A stretch of DNA of 64,000 bases from assembly GCA_902780505.1 (NCBI GenBank), contig CACZFN010000005.1, positions 51,561 to 115,560 of the forward strand. The letters are read 5' to 3'. The position numbers and the translations under genes are program-made. The stretch is from an uncultured Ruminococcus sp. Lineage in GTDB: Bacteria > Bacillota > Clostridia > Oscillospirales > Ruminococcaceae. Numbering within the stretch: position 1 is the stretch's first letter; the number at the start of each line of letters is the position of its first letter. The notes under the pieces are model-generated. The model was not told the DNA's origin. It did not search any database and saw nothing but the letters and a program-made list of their open reading frames with translations. This document shows, piece by piece, positions 15,541 to 24,918 of the stretch.

Positions 15541-16377
15541 TCATTCAGCTTCGGATTCGACTTCTTCTGATACTTCGTCCGGCTCTACTTTTGTAAGGCC
15601 TGTTGTATCCGGTTCCTCAATGCTTATGTTTTCAAAGGAGAGCGAAACAACTTCAACAGTCACCTTGCCGATCGCAGATGAATCTGTAACGATCTTTTTA
15701 AGAACGCCGTCTTTGTCATAGTAATACTTTGTGGGTGTTTCTGTTTCGCCTTCGTATGTTACACCTTCACCGAGTTCCATATCGATCGGAACATTGTAGG
15801 TTTCAACAGTGAATTCGCCTTCGGTTTCAGTGCCCTGGTATACAGCTTTTTCATTAAGTGAATAGCTGTCGATCTGGTCAAGGTCGACCGGCAGGTCTGA
15901 TGCTACTGAATATGCTTTTTCACTCGGCACCACTGTATATACCTGGCTGCCTATCTTGGTCACTTCAAGATCCATACCGAAAAAGTTTACCTTTGCATAG
16001 AAATCGTCGCCGTTGCGCTTTACAATAGTTGTGGTTTCTGCGGGGGCTTCATCATCAAGAGCTATTCCGGGCATTTTAAGCTCGATCGCATATACATTTC
16101 CCTTGATCTTGTCATTGAAAGCCTTTGTCAATTCACCGATCTCTCTGCTTTCACCGCCGTCATTGCTGCTTGCATCTTCGCTACTTGTATTTTCGCTGCT
16201 TGCATCTTCGCTGCCGGAATCAGCACTGTCGGCAACAGCCTCACTGCTGTCAGCTGCCGCTGTTGAGGAACTTTCATTCTTTGAAGCCTTTGAAGATGAA
16301 GTATCATCATCACCGCAAGCTGTCATAAATGAAGCTGACATAATAACCGATAAAGCAAATGCCAATATCTTTTTCAT
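15541..16377 (-). CDS. Hypothetical lipoprotein
   Basis: Start ATG 16377 has AAGGAGAA 6 bases upstream; a longer in-frame start at 16473 lacks a site. The 278-residue protein has signal MKKILAFALSVIMSASFMTAC with a lipid-attachment cysteine at 21. A Ser/Asp/Glu-rich linker of about 60 residues follows, then a globular part with alternating hydrophobic strands (VYAIELKMPGIAL, DFYAKVNFFGMDLEV, GSQVYTVVPSEKAYSV). The strand pattern resembles outer-surface lipoproteins of the LppX/LprG or DUF-type cradle, but no family is certain. The 284 bases upstream hold only AT-rich sequence with a possible TTGACA. Confidence 0.75.
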   Translation of the reverse strand: MKKILAFALSVIMSASFMTACGDDDTSSSKASKNESSSTAAADSSEAVADSADSGSEDASSENTSSEDASSNDGGESREIGELTKAFNDKIKGNVYAIELKMPGIALDDEAPAETTTIVKRNGDDFYAKVNFFGMDLEVTKIGSQVYTVVPSEKAYSVASDLPVDLDQIDSYSLNEKAVYQGTETEGEFTVETYNVPIDMELGEGVTYEGETETPTKYYYDKDGVLKKIVTDSSAIGKVTVEVVSLSFENISIEEPDTTGLTKVEPDEVSEEVESEAE

Positions 16378-16661
16378 TGCAGTTTCTCCTTTTCTTTTGA
16401 ATGGTTTATTTATGCTTGCAAATTTAATATGATTATTATATAATGTTCTATAATGTTCTGTCTTATTTGTCAATGTTTATTATTACCAAAAATTAATAAA
16501 GCGTAAAAGGTCAGGATTTGCAGGAATAATAAAACCTTACAAAAGCGTATTCTGCCATGAATGATGAAGAAAGCCGTTTAAATCAGCGTTACTGCCGTTT
16601 TGTTATGATATAGCTGACTTCTTATAAAGCCGTACACAAAAAAGGTGCAGCCTATATTTTT

Positions 16662-19517
16662 CTATCCGCGTCTTTTTCTGCTAAGGCTGAGTGTCAGTGC
16701 AATGTTTCCCGAAAGCCTTCTTGTTTTGAAATATGTCAGCACGATCGTTACTATGCACATTATTGACAGAATAATGATAGTCGGCTTTAGTGCGTCAATA
16801 AACCACATGGTATATTCGATAAGGTACTTTCTTTCCAAAAGCCACTGTTCGTGCTGGTTGTGGTTTATGTATTCACTGAATTCGTTTATTTCTTCATTTG
16901 TGTACCCGCCGTTTGACATATCGACAAGCTTCTGAAAATCCTCTCTTTCCTTAGCATACATTTCGTTTATCCTTACATTTGCATCAAGCATTATCTTCTG
17001 CATGAGCCTTATGCCGCCGTATGCGATGGCTGCTGCAAACACGGGTATCTTTATACCTTCAAAATTAAGCCTTCGCCTGAGTTTCTTCAGTGGCGTGCCG
17101 ACAGCCCGCATTACCGATAACTGGTATTCTTTAAGGCGTATTTTCATTCCAATGCCGTTAAAGTATGCTGAAAACCCGAGCAGTGACATTATAAGTACAA
17201 GCAGTCCCATTGAAGCATACAGCTCTGCATTCTGTATAAAGATATCGTGCTTTTGCTTTTCTTCCGATATCACGTTGAACCCTGTTCCAAGCGGCAGCTT
17301 GCTGCCTATTGGTGAGCGTGCCATAATCTCGGTATAATTAGTGCCGTAAAGTCCTGCGTTCTCAGCCCCTGTTGATGTAGTCAGCAGGTTATAGTCTACT
17401 GCGCCCGCTGCAACACAGTATTTGAGCATACTGTCTATATCGCTGTCATATTTCACTACTGCACCTATTTTTATATCGCCTGATAAAAGCTCGGTTATCC
17501 CGAAGCCGTTGTCGGTCACTGCCTGATAAAGCTCTAAGCTTTCACCAACCGAAAAAGGCGGTTCACCGTATCTGGAAACAAGTATCATTTCCTTTCCTGA
17601 GTTTATCCGGTCTATGTCTATCTCGCCCGATATAACATATTTTGAAATCTTGTCTACAGTCTGTCTGTCACATATCGCAGTCGGCATCTGATAAAGCTTT
17701 TTGCCGCTTTCAACAAGAGCCTTGCCGTCGCCCGAGGAATTGTCGGATACAAATTTTCTACCGTCGGTATTGCCGAGGTTTATTTCACCTTTCAGCTTGT
17801 CGTTGTCTTTATAAGCCACGAATGAACTTAATATCCTGCCTTTTATATAACAGTTTTCAAGTTTGTCTGCTGTGCTGTCATCTATTCCGTTCAAAGAGGT
17901 GGCACGCATATTCATGGTGAAGTTGTTTACACCCGCTTCGGGAGCACCGTCTGTACTGTAGTATTCAAGAATATCCTCCTCACGAAGGTCAAACTGTGAT
18001 TTGTCGCCGAACTGATAATTAAGGTACGGCTTAAACTCACCTACATTTTCGGTGTTGCCGGAATCGTCATTTACATACTGCCCTGTTGTATGCTTGTATA
18101 GCATATAGCCGTATATAGTACCAAAGCATATAAGGGACAGAGATATCACCTGTATCACCGTAACAGCCCTGTTTCTTAGCACCCTTGAAATGCAGAAATA
18201 CAGTCTGCTTGCTTTTTTGCTCTTGCGGGAGGGGAGTTTTATCTTTGAGAATATAAGCGCCGTTACCACACCGAGCAGAAGCACACCTGCCGCTGTCAGC
18301 ATACTCCATATAAAAGGTGAGGGTGTGAAGTGTGCGTATTCGTTTTTGGTAAATGCCGAATACGGCGATTTTTCAAGCACGCTTACTTCAAATCGGTTTA
18401 CGCACAGGTGTGTTACACAAGCGAGCGCAATGCCGATAACCGCCTGAATGACCGCAAACACTAAGTATTCGCTTATGTATATGACCGAAAGCCTGCGCTT
18501 TGAAACGCCTATGCGCCGCAGCATCTGCATTGTGGAACTTCGCTCGTCAAATATTATTCTTATAACCGCTATGACCGAAAGCCCTGCAATAAGCGCACAT
18601 ACCACAAACAAAGGCATCATTTTGTAAAGCCTGTATTTATATATTGCATCATATGTCGTTAATGCGTTCATTTCCTTTGCATTGAATATACCTGCTATTT
18701 CAGGAGATTCATCAAGATAATAATAAGCATCATCTTTATCAGGAAAAAACCTGTCGATAAGGCCTGTCATAAACTTGTAATGCGGATCGTCGTTGTCAAG
18801 GTGCTGCGCTTCATAGCTTTCATAGTCATAATCCTCGGAAATGGGCGGTATGCCGTTTATGTTTTCAAGCATTACCCATGTGTACTGAATGTCATTCTTG
18901 TGGTCGCCGCCTACAAATATAACAGGCAGCCAGTGTGTGGGGGCATAAGGGTTGTCATTGTAAATATCACCGCTGTGTGCAATTTCATACTGCTGCTTTA
19001 CGCCATATCGTGAGGAATAGTCTTCAAAATTCCATTCGTTGCCTTTTATAATGCCGACAAGTGTGTAGCTGCCCGTGTCAAAAGTTATCTCGTCACCGAT
19101 TTTGCCGAAAAATCCTATATCATTCAGCACCGCCCTTGTTACAGTTATTTCATTTTCGCTTTCGGGCAGGCGGCCTGCTTCCATTGGTATGTGTGCAAGT
19201 TCATGCGTGTCATTTATCGTCCCATATGTATATCTGAAATTCCCGATACCCATTTCACCTATAACACCCATTTCACCGCGTATGGTGTCTTCGTTTGTAA
19301 GGTAGTCGATTATGTCCTGCTTGTCGTCTGTGCACATATAGGAAAAGTAGCCTTCCTGGTCATAATGTTTATGAAGGTTCCTTATAAATTCCTGCCTGAC
19401 TGACAGCAGGATATAACACAGCACCGTACACAAAAGTGTCCCCGAAAAAATCAGTGCAAAGGCGTTCTTTTTGTGTCTGCGCCAGTATTTGAAGGTCAGT
19501 ATAAGCATCTGTTTCAT
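16662..19517 (-). CDS. Large ABC transporter permease, FtsX/MacB type
   Basis: This 951-residue protein has the two-FtsX-domain layout. An N-terminal helix (about 15-38) is followed by a long extracytoplasmic domain, three helices around 300-430 including the segment before RRIGVSKRRLSVIYISEYL, another long periplasmic-type domain, and three C-terminal helices with AVGTPLKKLRRRLNFEGI. FtsX-type exporters act on antimicrobial peptides, lipoproteins or cell-wall hydrolases and need an ABC ATPase. None is encoded beside it, which is unusual because such pairs are normally adjacent. GGGGGATT precedes the ATG. A 9-base inverted repeat upstream suggests regulation. Confidence 0.85.
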   Translation of the reverse strand: MKQMLILTFKYWRRHKKNAFALIFSGTLLCTVLCYILLSVRQEFIRNLHKHYDQEGYFSYMCTDDKQDIIDYLTNEDTIRGEMGVIGEMGIGNFRYTYGTINDTHELAHIPMEAGRLPESENEITVTRAVLNDIGFFGKIGDEITFDTGSYTLVGIIKGNEWNFEDYSSRYGVKQQYEIAHSGDIYNDNPYAPTHWLPVIFVGGDHKNDIQYTWVMLENINGIPPISEDYDYESYEAQHLDNDDPHYKFMTGLIDRFFPDKDDAYYYLDESPEIAGIFNAKEMNALTTYDAIYKYRLYKMMPLFVVCALIAGLSVIAVIRIIFDERSSTMQMLRRIGVSKRRLSVIYISEYLVFAVIQAVIGIALACVTHLCVNRFEVSVLEKSPYSAFTKNEYAHFTPSPFIWSMLTAAGVLLLGVVTALIFSKIKLPSRKSKKASRLYFCISRVLRNRAVTVIQVISLSLICFGTIYGYMLYKHTTGQYVNDDSGNTENVGEFKPYLNYQFGDKSQFDLREEDILEYYSTDGAPEAGVNNFTMNMRATSLNGIDDSTADKLENCYIKGRILSSFVAYKDNDKLKGEINLGNTDGRKFVSDNSSGDGKALVESGKKLYQMPTAICDRQTVDKISKYVISGEIDIDRINSGKEMILVSRYGEPPFSVGESLELYQAVTDNGFGITELLSGDIKIGAVVKYDSDIDSMLKYCVAAGAVDYNLLTTSTGAENAGLYGTNYTEIMARSPIGSKLPLGTGFNVISEEKQKHDIFIQNAELYASMGLLVLIMSLLGFSAYFNGIGMKIRLKEYQLSVMRAVGTPLKKLRRRLNFEGIKIPVFAAAIAYGGIRLMQKIMLDANVRINEMYAKEREDFQKLVDMSNGGYTNEEINEFSEYINHNQHEQWLLERKYLIEYTMWFIDALKPTIIILSIMCIVTIVLTYFKTRRLSGNIALTLSLSRKRRG

Positions 19518-19596
19518 TTTTTAATCCCCCTTTTTCTATACAAATAATACTTTCAGGGGCGTCTTTATATTGCAGGGCGGTGAATAATTTGTAGCT

Positions 19597-19628
19597 TTGC
19601 ACAAATTGTATCACATCACTTTGTGCAA
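19597..19628. promoter_or_regulatory. Inverted repeat upstream of the FtsX-type permease, candidate operator
   Basis: TTGCACAAA and TTTGTGCAA, perfect 9-base arms with 14 bases between. A TACAAT -10 candidate for the minus strand lies inside the repeat, so a bound repressor would block transcription. Confidence 0.5.
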
Positions 19629-19708
19629 TTGACAGGGCTTATAAAAACAGATGGTTTACGCATGAGGGGAACGCTTTAATAATATATCTGCGCTGATATT
19701 CTGTGAAT

Positions 19709-19737
19709 TTGACAAAAAGCGGGAAATATGTTATAAT
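19709..19737 (+). promoter_or_regulatory. Promoter of the citrate synthase gene
   Basis: TTGACA (19709-19714), 17 bases, TATAAT (19732-19737): perfect consensus, about 30 bases before the start. Confidence 0.85.
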
Positions 19738-19769
19738 AGAATACTATTACAAAAGAGGAGGAAATGAAT

Positions 19770-21116
19770 ATGATAAATGAAAAAGCAAGGAAGCTGCTAT
19801 GCAGGCAGTTTGTCAATAATAATACTATAGATCCTAAATATTATGATAAATATGTTATCAAGAGAGGACTGCGCAATGCTGACGGCACAGGTGTTCTGGC
19901 AGGGCTTACAAATATATGTAATGTTCACGGCTATGTTATAAATGAGGGTGAAAAATCCCCGATACAAGGTCAGCTTATATACAGGGGATATAATATCAAC
20001 GATCTTGTCGGCAATGTTGTGAAGGAAAACCGTTTTGGCTACGAGGAGATAGTTTACCTGCTTCTTATGGGTGATCTTCCCTCAAAAGACGAGCTTGAAG
20101 CGTTTTCACAGATCATTTCCGAAAACCGGGCACTGCCGGATAACTTCTTTGAGGATATGATACTTAAATCACCCTCGCCAAATATTATGAATAAGCTCGG
20201 AAGGAGTGTGCTCTCGCTGTATTCATATGATGATGATCCCGAAAACACTTCACCTGAGGTGGAAATGGCAACAGCTATCTCTATCATTTCAAAGCTGCCT
20301 AATATTATGGTTTCTGCTTATCAGGTAAAGAAAAGGGCTTATGATAATGAAAGCATGATAATGCACCCGCTTATCTCCGAACATTCAACTGCTGAAATGA
20401 TCCTTTCAGCATTAAGGCCCGACAGATTATTTACAGATGCCGAGGCAAAGCTGCTTGATATTATGCTTATGCTTCACGCTGAACATGGCGGCGGCAATAA
20501 CTCAACATTTACCTGCCGTGTGCTGACTTCTTCCGGGACTGATCCGTATTCGGCATACTCTGCGGCTATTGGTTCGCTAAAGGGGCCGAAACACGGCGGC
20601 GCTAATGCAAAGGTGACAAGTATGCATGACTGCATCAAATCATATGTCAAGAACTGGGAGGACGAAGGCGAGGTTGCCGACTGCCTGCGAAAGATACTCA
20701 GAAAAGAGCTTCATGACGGTTCGGGGCTTATATACGGTATGGGGCACGCGGTCTACACTCTTTCCGATCCGCGTGCGGTAATACTGAAAGAGAATGCCGA
20801 AAAGCTTGCAAAGGGTACAGAGTATGAAAGGGAATTCAATCTCTTAAAGCTTATCGAAGAACTTTCACCTGAGCTGTTTGCGGAGGTGAAGGGTTCATCA
20901 AAGGTAATGTGTGCAAATGTTGATATGTATTCGGGACTTGTATACAGAATGCTCGGTATCCCTCAGGATCTTTTCACACCGCTGTTTGCAGTTTCAAGAA
21001 TGGCCGGCTGGGCGGCACACCGCTTTGAGGAAATGGTCACAGGCAAGCGTATCATAAGACCTGCTTACAAATCTGTAATAAGGGAAAAGGTGTATATCCC
21101 GTTAGAAAACAGATAA
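19770..21116 (+). CDS. gltA: Citrate synthase
   Basis: This enzyme condenses oxaloacetate and acetyl-CoA to citrate, feeding 2-oxoglutarate and glutamate synthesis in a fermentative organism. ATG 19770 sits 8 bases after AGGAGG; the ATG at 19764 is too close to that site. The protein is about 448 residues. Catalytic blocks are present: LHAEHGGGNNSTF (first His), GPKHGGANAKV, GMGHAVYTLSDPRA (second His) and ANVDMYSGLVY (catalytic Asp). The long N-terminal extension before the core is common in clostridial enzymes. The next gene starts within 30 bases and may share the transcript. Confidence 0.95.
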   Translation: MINEKARKLLCRQFVNNNTIDPKYYDKYVIKRGLRNADGTGVLAGLTNICNVHGYVINEGEKSPIQGQLIYRGYNINDLVGNVVKENRFGYEEIVYLLLMGDLPSKDELEAFSQIISENRALPDNFFEDMILKSPSPNIMNKLGRSVLSLYSYDDDPENTSPEVEMATAISIISKLPNIMVSAYQVKKRAYDNESMIMHPLISEHSTAEMILSALRPDRLFTDAEAKLLDIMLMLHAEHGGGNNSTFTCRVLTSSGTDPYSAYSAAIGSLKGPKHGGANAKVTSMHDCIKSYVKNWEDEGEVADCLRKILRKELHDGSGLIYGMGHAVYTLSDPRAVILKENAEKLAKGTEYEREFNLLKLIEELSPELFAEVKGSSKVMCANVDMYSGLVYRMLGIPQDLFTPLFAVSRMAGWAAHRFEEMVTGKRIIRPAYKSVIREKVYIPLENR

Positions 21117-21141
21117 TGCCCTTGTGAAATGGGGGAGTAGT

Positions 21142-22065
21142 TTGAAAAGTAAAGTATTTGTGATACATAAGGCAATTGCAGGGATAGTTTTTCTTGTGCT
21201 TGGCATATCGCTTATACACTTTATAATAGTATGGAAGGATATGCCGCAGGAAATCGGTATGCACTTTGACGGCGAGGGTAATTTTGATGTATATGAATCA
21301 AAAAACTATGGCTTTTACCCGTATGTGATAAGTACGGTCATCATATCAGCGCTGCTTCTGGGCGGGCGCTTTGTTAAAAAGGTAAATACAGGTATACCGC
21401 TAAGCGAAAAGGGCGACCTTATTTTCAGGAACATTATACTTTTTGCTTTTGATGCCGTGATGATATATATGTGCATATTTGCACTTTTCTGGTCAAGGGC
21501 GGTAGAAAAGCAGCATCCGCTGAAAATAGGGTTTCTTAGCAATGTACTTTTGGCAATATTTGCCTACTGCCTGCTTATCACCCCGATAGCGCTTGTGACG
21601 GTGAGGCGAAGATATGCCCCCAAAAGCAAGGCGGCGGATAAAAATACGAGCCACAAGATCGACAGAATGATAAGTCTGGCTTTAAGCTGTGTCAGTGTGC
21701 CGCTAATGATAGTTTTGTGGGAAAGGCTGCCTTCGGGTAAACCTACCACAGATCCCTTTGCGACGGTCTATTTTGCCGACCTGCATATACACGCCCCGAA
21801 GATCTTTTGCATAACGCCGGTAGTTTTATGTTTTGTGCTGTTTTTTGCAGGCGAGCTTATAATAAAAAAGCTTGGTGATAAAAAGGGTGCAAATTTTGTA
21901 AAGCTGGTAGATGATCTGCGGGGGTTTCTTACTGTAATGCTGTTTACAAGGCTGCTTTTTGATCATGAATATGCTTACCCGCCTGGGCCCGCTTTGGTTT
22001 TTTTAGCACTTATAACAGCGGCAATCATAAGGTTTATAATAACAAAAAAACGCTCCCCCAGGTGA
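21142..22065 (+). CDS. DUF1648-type membrane protein
   Basis: I chose TTG 21142 because GGGGGAG lies 4 bases upstream. The protein is about 307 residues with roughly seven hydrophobic segments. The N-terminal part after the first helix contains WKDMPQEIGMHFDGEGNFDVY, the signature of DUF1648, also found at the start of SdpI immunity-type membrane proteins. Function is unknown. Later segments (VRRRYAPKSK, FFAGELIIKKLG) separate paired helices. It follows citrate synthase closely. A bidirectional terminator overlaps its stop codon. Confidence 0.75.
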   Translation: MKSKVFVIHKAIAGIVFLVLGISLIHFIIVWKDMPQEIGMHFDGEGNFDVYESKNYGFYPYVISTVIISALLLGGRFVKKVNTGIPLSEKGDLIFRNIILFAFDAVMIYMCIFALFWSRAVEKQHPLKIGFLSNVLLAIFAYCLLITPIALVTVRRRYAPKSKAADKNTSHKIDRMISLALSCVSVPLMIVLWERLPSGKPTTDPFATVYFADLHIHAPKIFCITPVVLCFVLFFAGELIIKKLGDKKGANFVKLVDDLRGFLTVMLFTRLLFDHEYAYPPGPALVFLALITAAIIRFIITKKRSPR

Positions 22066-22079
22066 GGAGCGTTTTTTTT
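22049..22079. terminator. Bidirectional terminator overlapping the stop of the DUF1648 gene
   Basis: AACGCTCC / GGAGCGTT stem flanked by an A run and an eight-T run, between convergent genes. Confidence 0.85.
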
Positions 22080-22084
22080 ATTAT

Positions 22085-23239
22085 TCAGACCATGTCATAC
22101 TTTTTAAGAAGGTTCTGTATCTTTTCGTGCGGATCTATAACGTCGGATATAGACATATCGTGGTTGAGCGTTGTTATGAAGTAGGCAATGTATTTAGCGC
22201 AGTCAACTACATAGAACCAATCCTTTGAGAGAAGCTCGGGCGAGAGGTATGTGAGGTTTGTGCCGAATACACCGTCGATTATGCCGTCTTTATAAGCCTT
22301 GTCAAACTTTTCAAAGCCGTTTGTGAAGATAGGATAGGTAGCGTAGCAGTAGATCTTGCCGGCATTTCTCTTTTTGAGTTCAACCGCTACTTCAAGCATT
22401 GATTCACCTGAGGAGATGATATCATCTGCAATGAAGATATCCTTGCCTGTCACATCATTGCCCATATATTCGTGTGCAACTATAGGGTTGCGGCCGTTTA
22501 CCACTACAGAGTAGTCACGCCTCTTGTAGAACATACCCATATCAACACTGAGAACTGATGCATAGTACATATTCCTGTTGATAGCACCCTCGTCAGGAGA
22601 AACTATCATGAAATGCTCTTTGTTGGGTTTGAAGTCTGAGAGGTTTTTAAACATTGATTTGAGCACCTGATATGAGGGTATGATATTATCAAAGCCCATA
22701 AGCGGTACAGCGTTCTGAACGCGGGGATCATGTGCATCAAAAGTGAGCACGTTTGATACGCCCATTGCCTGAAGTTCCTGCAATGCAACTGCACAGTCAA
22801 GCGATTCACGGTAGTTTCTTCTGTGCTGCCTGCCGCCGTAGAGTGAAGGCATTATAACGTTTATTCTGTGAGCCTTGCCGCTTGCCGCCTGTATAATACG
22901 CTTCAGATCCTGATAATGATCGTCGGGGGACATACAGTTTTCGTGACCGAAGTAGTCATAGGTTATGCTGTAATTTCCCATATCGCAGAGAATAAACAGG
23001 TCATTGCCCCTTATCGTCTGCTTGATAAGCCCTTTGCCGTCGCCTGAAGAAAACCTCGGGCAGTCGGCTTCAACAAGAAAGGTATTGATATCGTCATAGC
23101 CTGCTTCATTTGCCCAGCCTGTGAGGTAAGAATTCACCTTGTCGCCAAGCTCGGATGCGCCCTTCATTGCAATAAGCCCTAAGGGTGCTACCCTTGTCTG
23201 AGGATCAAACAGTACCTTCTTTTCATTCTGAATTGACAT
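22085..23239 (-). CDS. prs: Ribose-phosphate pyrophosphokinase (long clostridial form)
   Basis: This 384-residue enzyme makes PRPP from ribose 5-phosphate and ATP for purine, pyrimidine, histidine and tryptophan synthesis. Conserved blocks are INVIMPSLYGGRQHRR (ATP-binding flexible region), LTFDAHDPRVQNAVP (metal-binding HD) and DIFIADDIISSGESM (PRPP loop, here SSGE where most enzymes have TAGT). It is about 70 residues longer than the usual 310-320 residue form, which fits the Clostridia-specific variant. GGAGG lies 9 bases before the ATG, and a promoter (23281-23309) is upstream. Confidence 0.88.
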   Translation of the reverse strand: MSIQNEKKVLFDPQTRVAPLGLIAMKGASELGDKVNSYLTGWANEAGYDDINTFLVEADCPRFSSGDGKGLIKQTIRGNDLFILCDMGNYSITYDYFGHENCMSPDDHYQDLKRIIQAASGKAHRINVIMPSLYGGRQHRRNYRESLDCAVALQELQAMGVSNVLTFDAHDPRVQNAVPLMGFDNIIPSYQVLKSMFKNLSDFKPNKEHFMIVSPDEGAINRNMYYASVLSVDMGMFYKRRDYSVVVNGRNPIVAHEYMGNDVTGKDIFIADDIISSGESMLEVAVELKKRNAGKIYCYATYPIFTNGFEKFDKAYKDGIIDGVFGTNLTYLSPELLSKDWFYVVDCAKYIAYFITTLNHDMSISDVIDPHEKIQNLLKKYDMV

Positions 23240-23280
23240 AGATAAAAACCTCCATACTATTTTTAAAAAAGTCTTACTTT

Positions 23281-23309
23281 ATTATACAATATTTTTTGTT
23301 CGTTTACAA
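23281..23309 (-). promoter_or_regulatory. Promoter of prs
   Basis: Minus-strand TTGTAA (23304-23309), 17 bases, TATAAT (23281-23286). Confidence 0.7.
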
Positions 23310-23429
23310 TAGGTAACTTTCATATTTTTTGCTTTTTGCAAATTTTTGGCGTTTTAGCAAAATAAATCTGTATTTTTGCAGGATTTTTTCCTATTTGAGC
23401 AACAAAAATCGTTTGCGTATAAAAAAGGC

Positions 23430-23458
23430 TTGATATTTTTTCCTTTTTATTATATAAT
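23430..23458 (+). promoter_or_regulatory. Promoter of the murD cluster
   Basis: TTGATA (23430-23435), 17 bases, TATAAT (23453-23458), with a T-rich spacer. It precedes a close run of six genes. Confidence 0.75.
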
Positions 23459-23508
23459 AGAATAGAATGAAAGTGCAGATCAATTCTTTTATAAAGGAGA
23501 ACATATAT

Positions 23509-24900
23509 ATGACAAAGGCAATGCGTTTTTTTAACAGTATAAAGGACAAAAGGGTGGCTTTTATCGGTGTTGGGGTATCACATAACGATCTGATAAAGCT
23601 TTTCCTTACAAAAGGAATAAATGTCGTTATCTGCGACAGAAAGAGCGAGGATGAATTTGACGAAGCGCTTTACGAAGAATTTTCAGCAAAGGGCGCAGAG
23701 TTCTCGCTGGGGGAGAATTATCTTGACGAGATTTTTAACTGTGATATAGTTTACCGCACCCCCGGTTTTTATTATAATAACGAGATACTTACAAAAGCAA
23801 GGCAGTCGGGCGTTATAATTACGAGTGAAATGGAAACCTTTTTTGATATATGCCCCTGTAAGATATATGCAATGACAGGTTCGGACGGCAAGACTACCAC
23901 AACGACTCTTATCAGTGAGTTTTTAAAGGCTGAGGGCAACCGTGTCCATCTCGGCGGAAATATCGGCAAGGCACTTCTGCCGATAGTTGAAACAATATCC
24001 GATACAGATTATGCTGTCGTTGAGCTTTCAAGCTTTCAGCTTATATCAATGCGTGAATCGCCTGATGTGGCAGGTATAACAAATATCACCCCTAATCACC
24101 TGAATGTGCACGGCACAATGGAGGAATATATTGATGCCAAGGCAAATATTCTGAGGCATCAGAATGCTTTTTCAAGGTCTGTGCTTTCCTATGACAATCA
24201 GACTGCCAGAGAACTTGCACCGATAGTAAGGGGAAGGCTCAGTTGGTTCAGCAGGTATGAAAAGGTTGAAAACGGCGCATTTTTAAGGGAAGACGGTATG
24301 CTTTGCTATAATGACTATGGCAGAATAACAGAATACGTCCATAAAGACGATATCCGTATACCGGGTATGCACAATGTGGAGAATTTCCTTACTGCGATCG
24401 CTATGACCTTTGGCGATGTAAGCCCTGAAACTGTTGCAAAAGTCGCAAAGGAATTCGGCGGTGTCGAGCACAGGATAGAGTTTGTAAGAGAACTTGACGG
24501 CGTAAAGTATTACAATGACTCTATTGCATCAAGCCCGACAAGGGTGCTTGCAGGGCTAAGAAGCTTTGAACAGAAGCTGATACTTATACAGGGCGGCTCG
24601 GATAAGGGGATATCCTTTGAGCCTATGGCTGATGAAATATGCCGGCGCTGTAAGCTGCTTATTCTTATGGGGCAGACAAAGGAAAAAATACGGGCGGCAG
24701 TTGAAGCTTCGTCTTTCTACAAAGATGGCTGCCCTAAAATAGTGATAGTAAACAATATGCAGGAAGCGGTTGAAACTGCACATAAGCTTGCGGTGTCAGG
24801 CGATATCGTTTCGCTTTCTCCCGCTTGTGCAAGCTTTGATATGTACACAATGTTTGAGGAACGCGGAAGGCATTTCAAACAGCTTGTAAATGAATTATAA
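23509..24900 (+). CDS. murD: UDP-N-acetylmuramoylalanine--D-glutamate ligase
   Basis: This enzyme adds D-glutamate to UDP-MurNAc-L-Ala in the cytoplasm, step two of the peptidoglycan stem. ATG 23509 follows AAAGGAG by 9 bases; an upstream in-frame ATG at 23467 overlaps the promoter region. The product is 463 residues. The Mur ligase blocks are present: RVAFIGVG N-terminal Rossmann start, TGSDGKTTTTTLI (ATP loop), ELSSFQL, NITPNHLNVHGTMEEY (typical MurD HLD/HG segment) and YNDSIASSPTR (C-terminal). First gene of the cluster. Confidence 0.95.
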   Translation: MTKAMRFFNSIKDKRVAFIGVGVSHNDLIKLFLTKGINVVICDRKSEDEFDEALYEEFSAKGAEFSLGENYLDEIFNCDIVYRTPGFYYNNEILTKARQSGVIITSEMETFFDICPCKIYAMTGSDGKTTTTTLISEFLKAEGNRVHLGGNIGKALLPIVETISDTDYAVVELSSFQLISMRESPDVAGITNITPNHLNVHGTMEEYIDAKANILRHQNAFSRSVLSYDNQTARELAPIVRGRLSWFSRYEKVENGAFLREDGMLCYNDYGRITEYVHKDDIRIPGMHNVENFLTAIAMTFGDVSPETVAKVAKEFGGVEHRIEFVRELDGVKYYNDSIASSPTRVLAGLRSFEQKLILIQGGSDKGISFEPMADEICRRCKLLILMGQTKEKIRAAVEASSFYKDGCPKIVIVNNMQEAVETAHKLAVSGDIVSLSPACASFDMYTMFEERGRHFKQLVNEL

Positions 24901-24918
24901 AATAAAGGAGGATCTAAA

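Noticed and set aside
16128-16328. Serine-rich repetitive coding stretch that looks like a tandem repeat
   Set aside because: It is the acidic/serine linker of the lipoprotein; the codon repetition reflects the biased amino-acid content.
16451-16480. TTGACA upstream of the lipoprotein gene as a promoter
   Set aside because: The best -10 (TATAGA) is only 15 bases away and the next (TATAAT) too far, so the site was not called.
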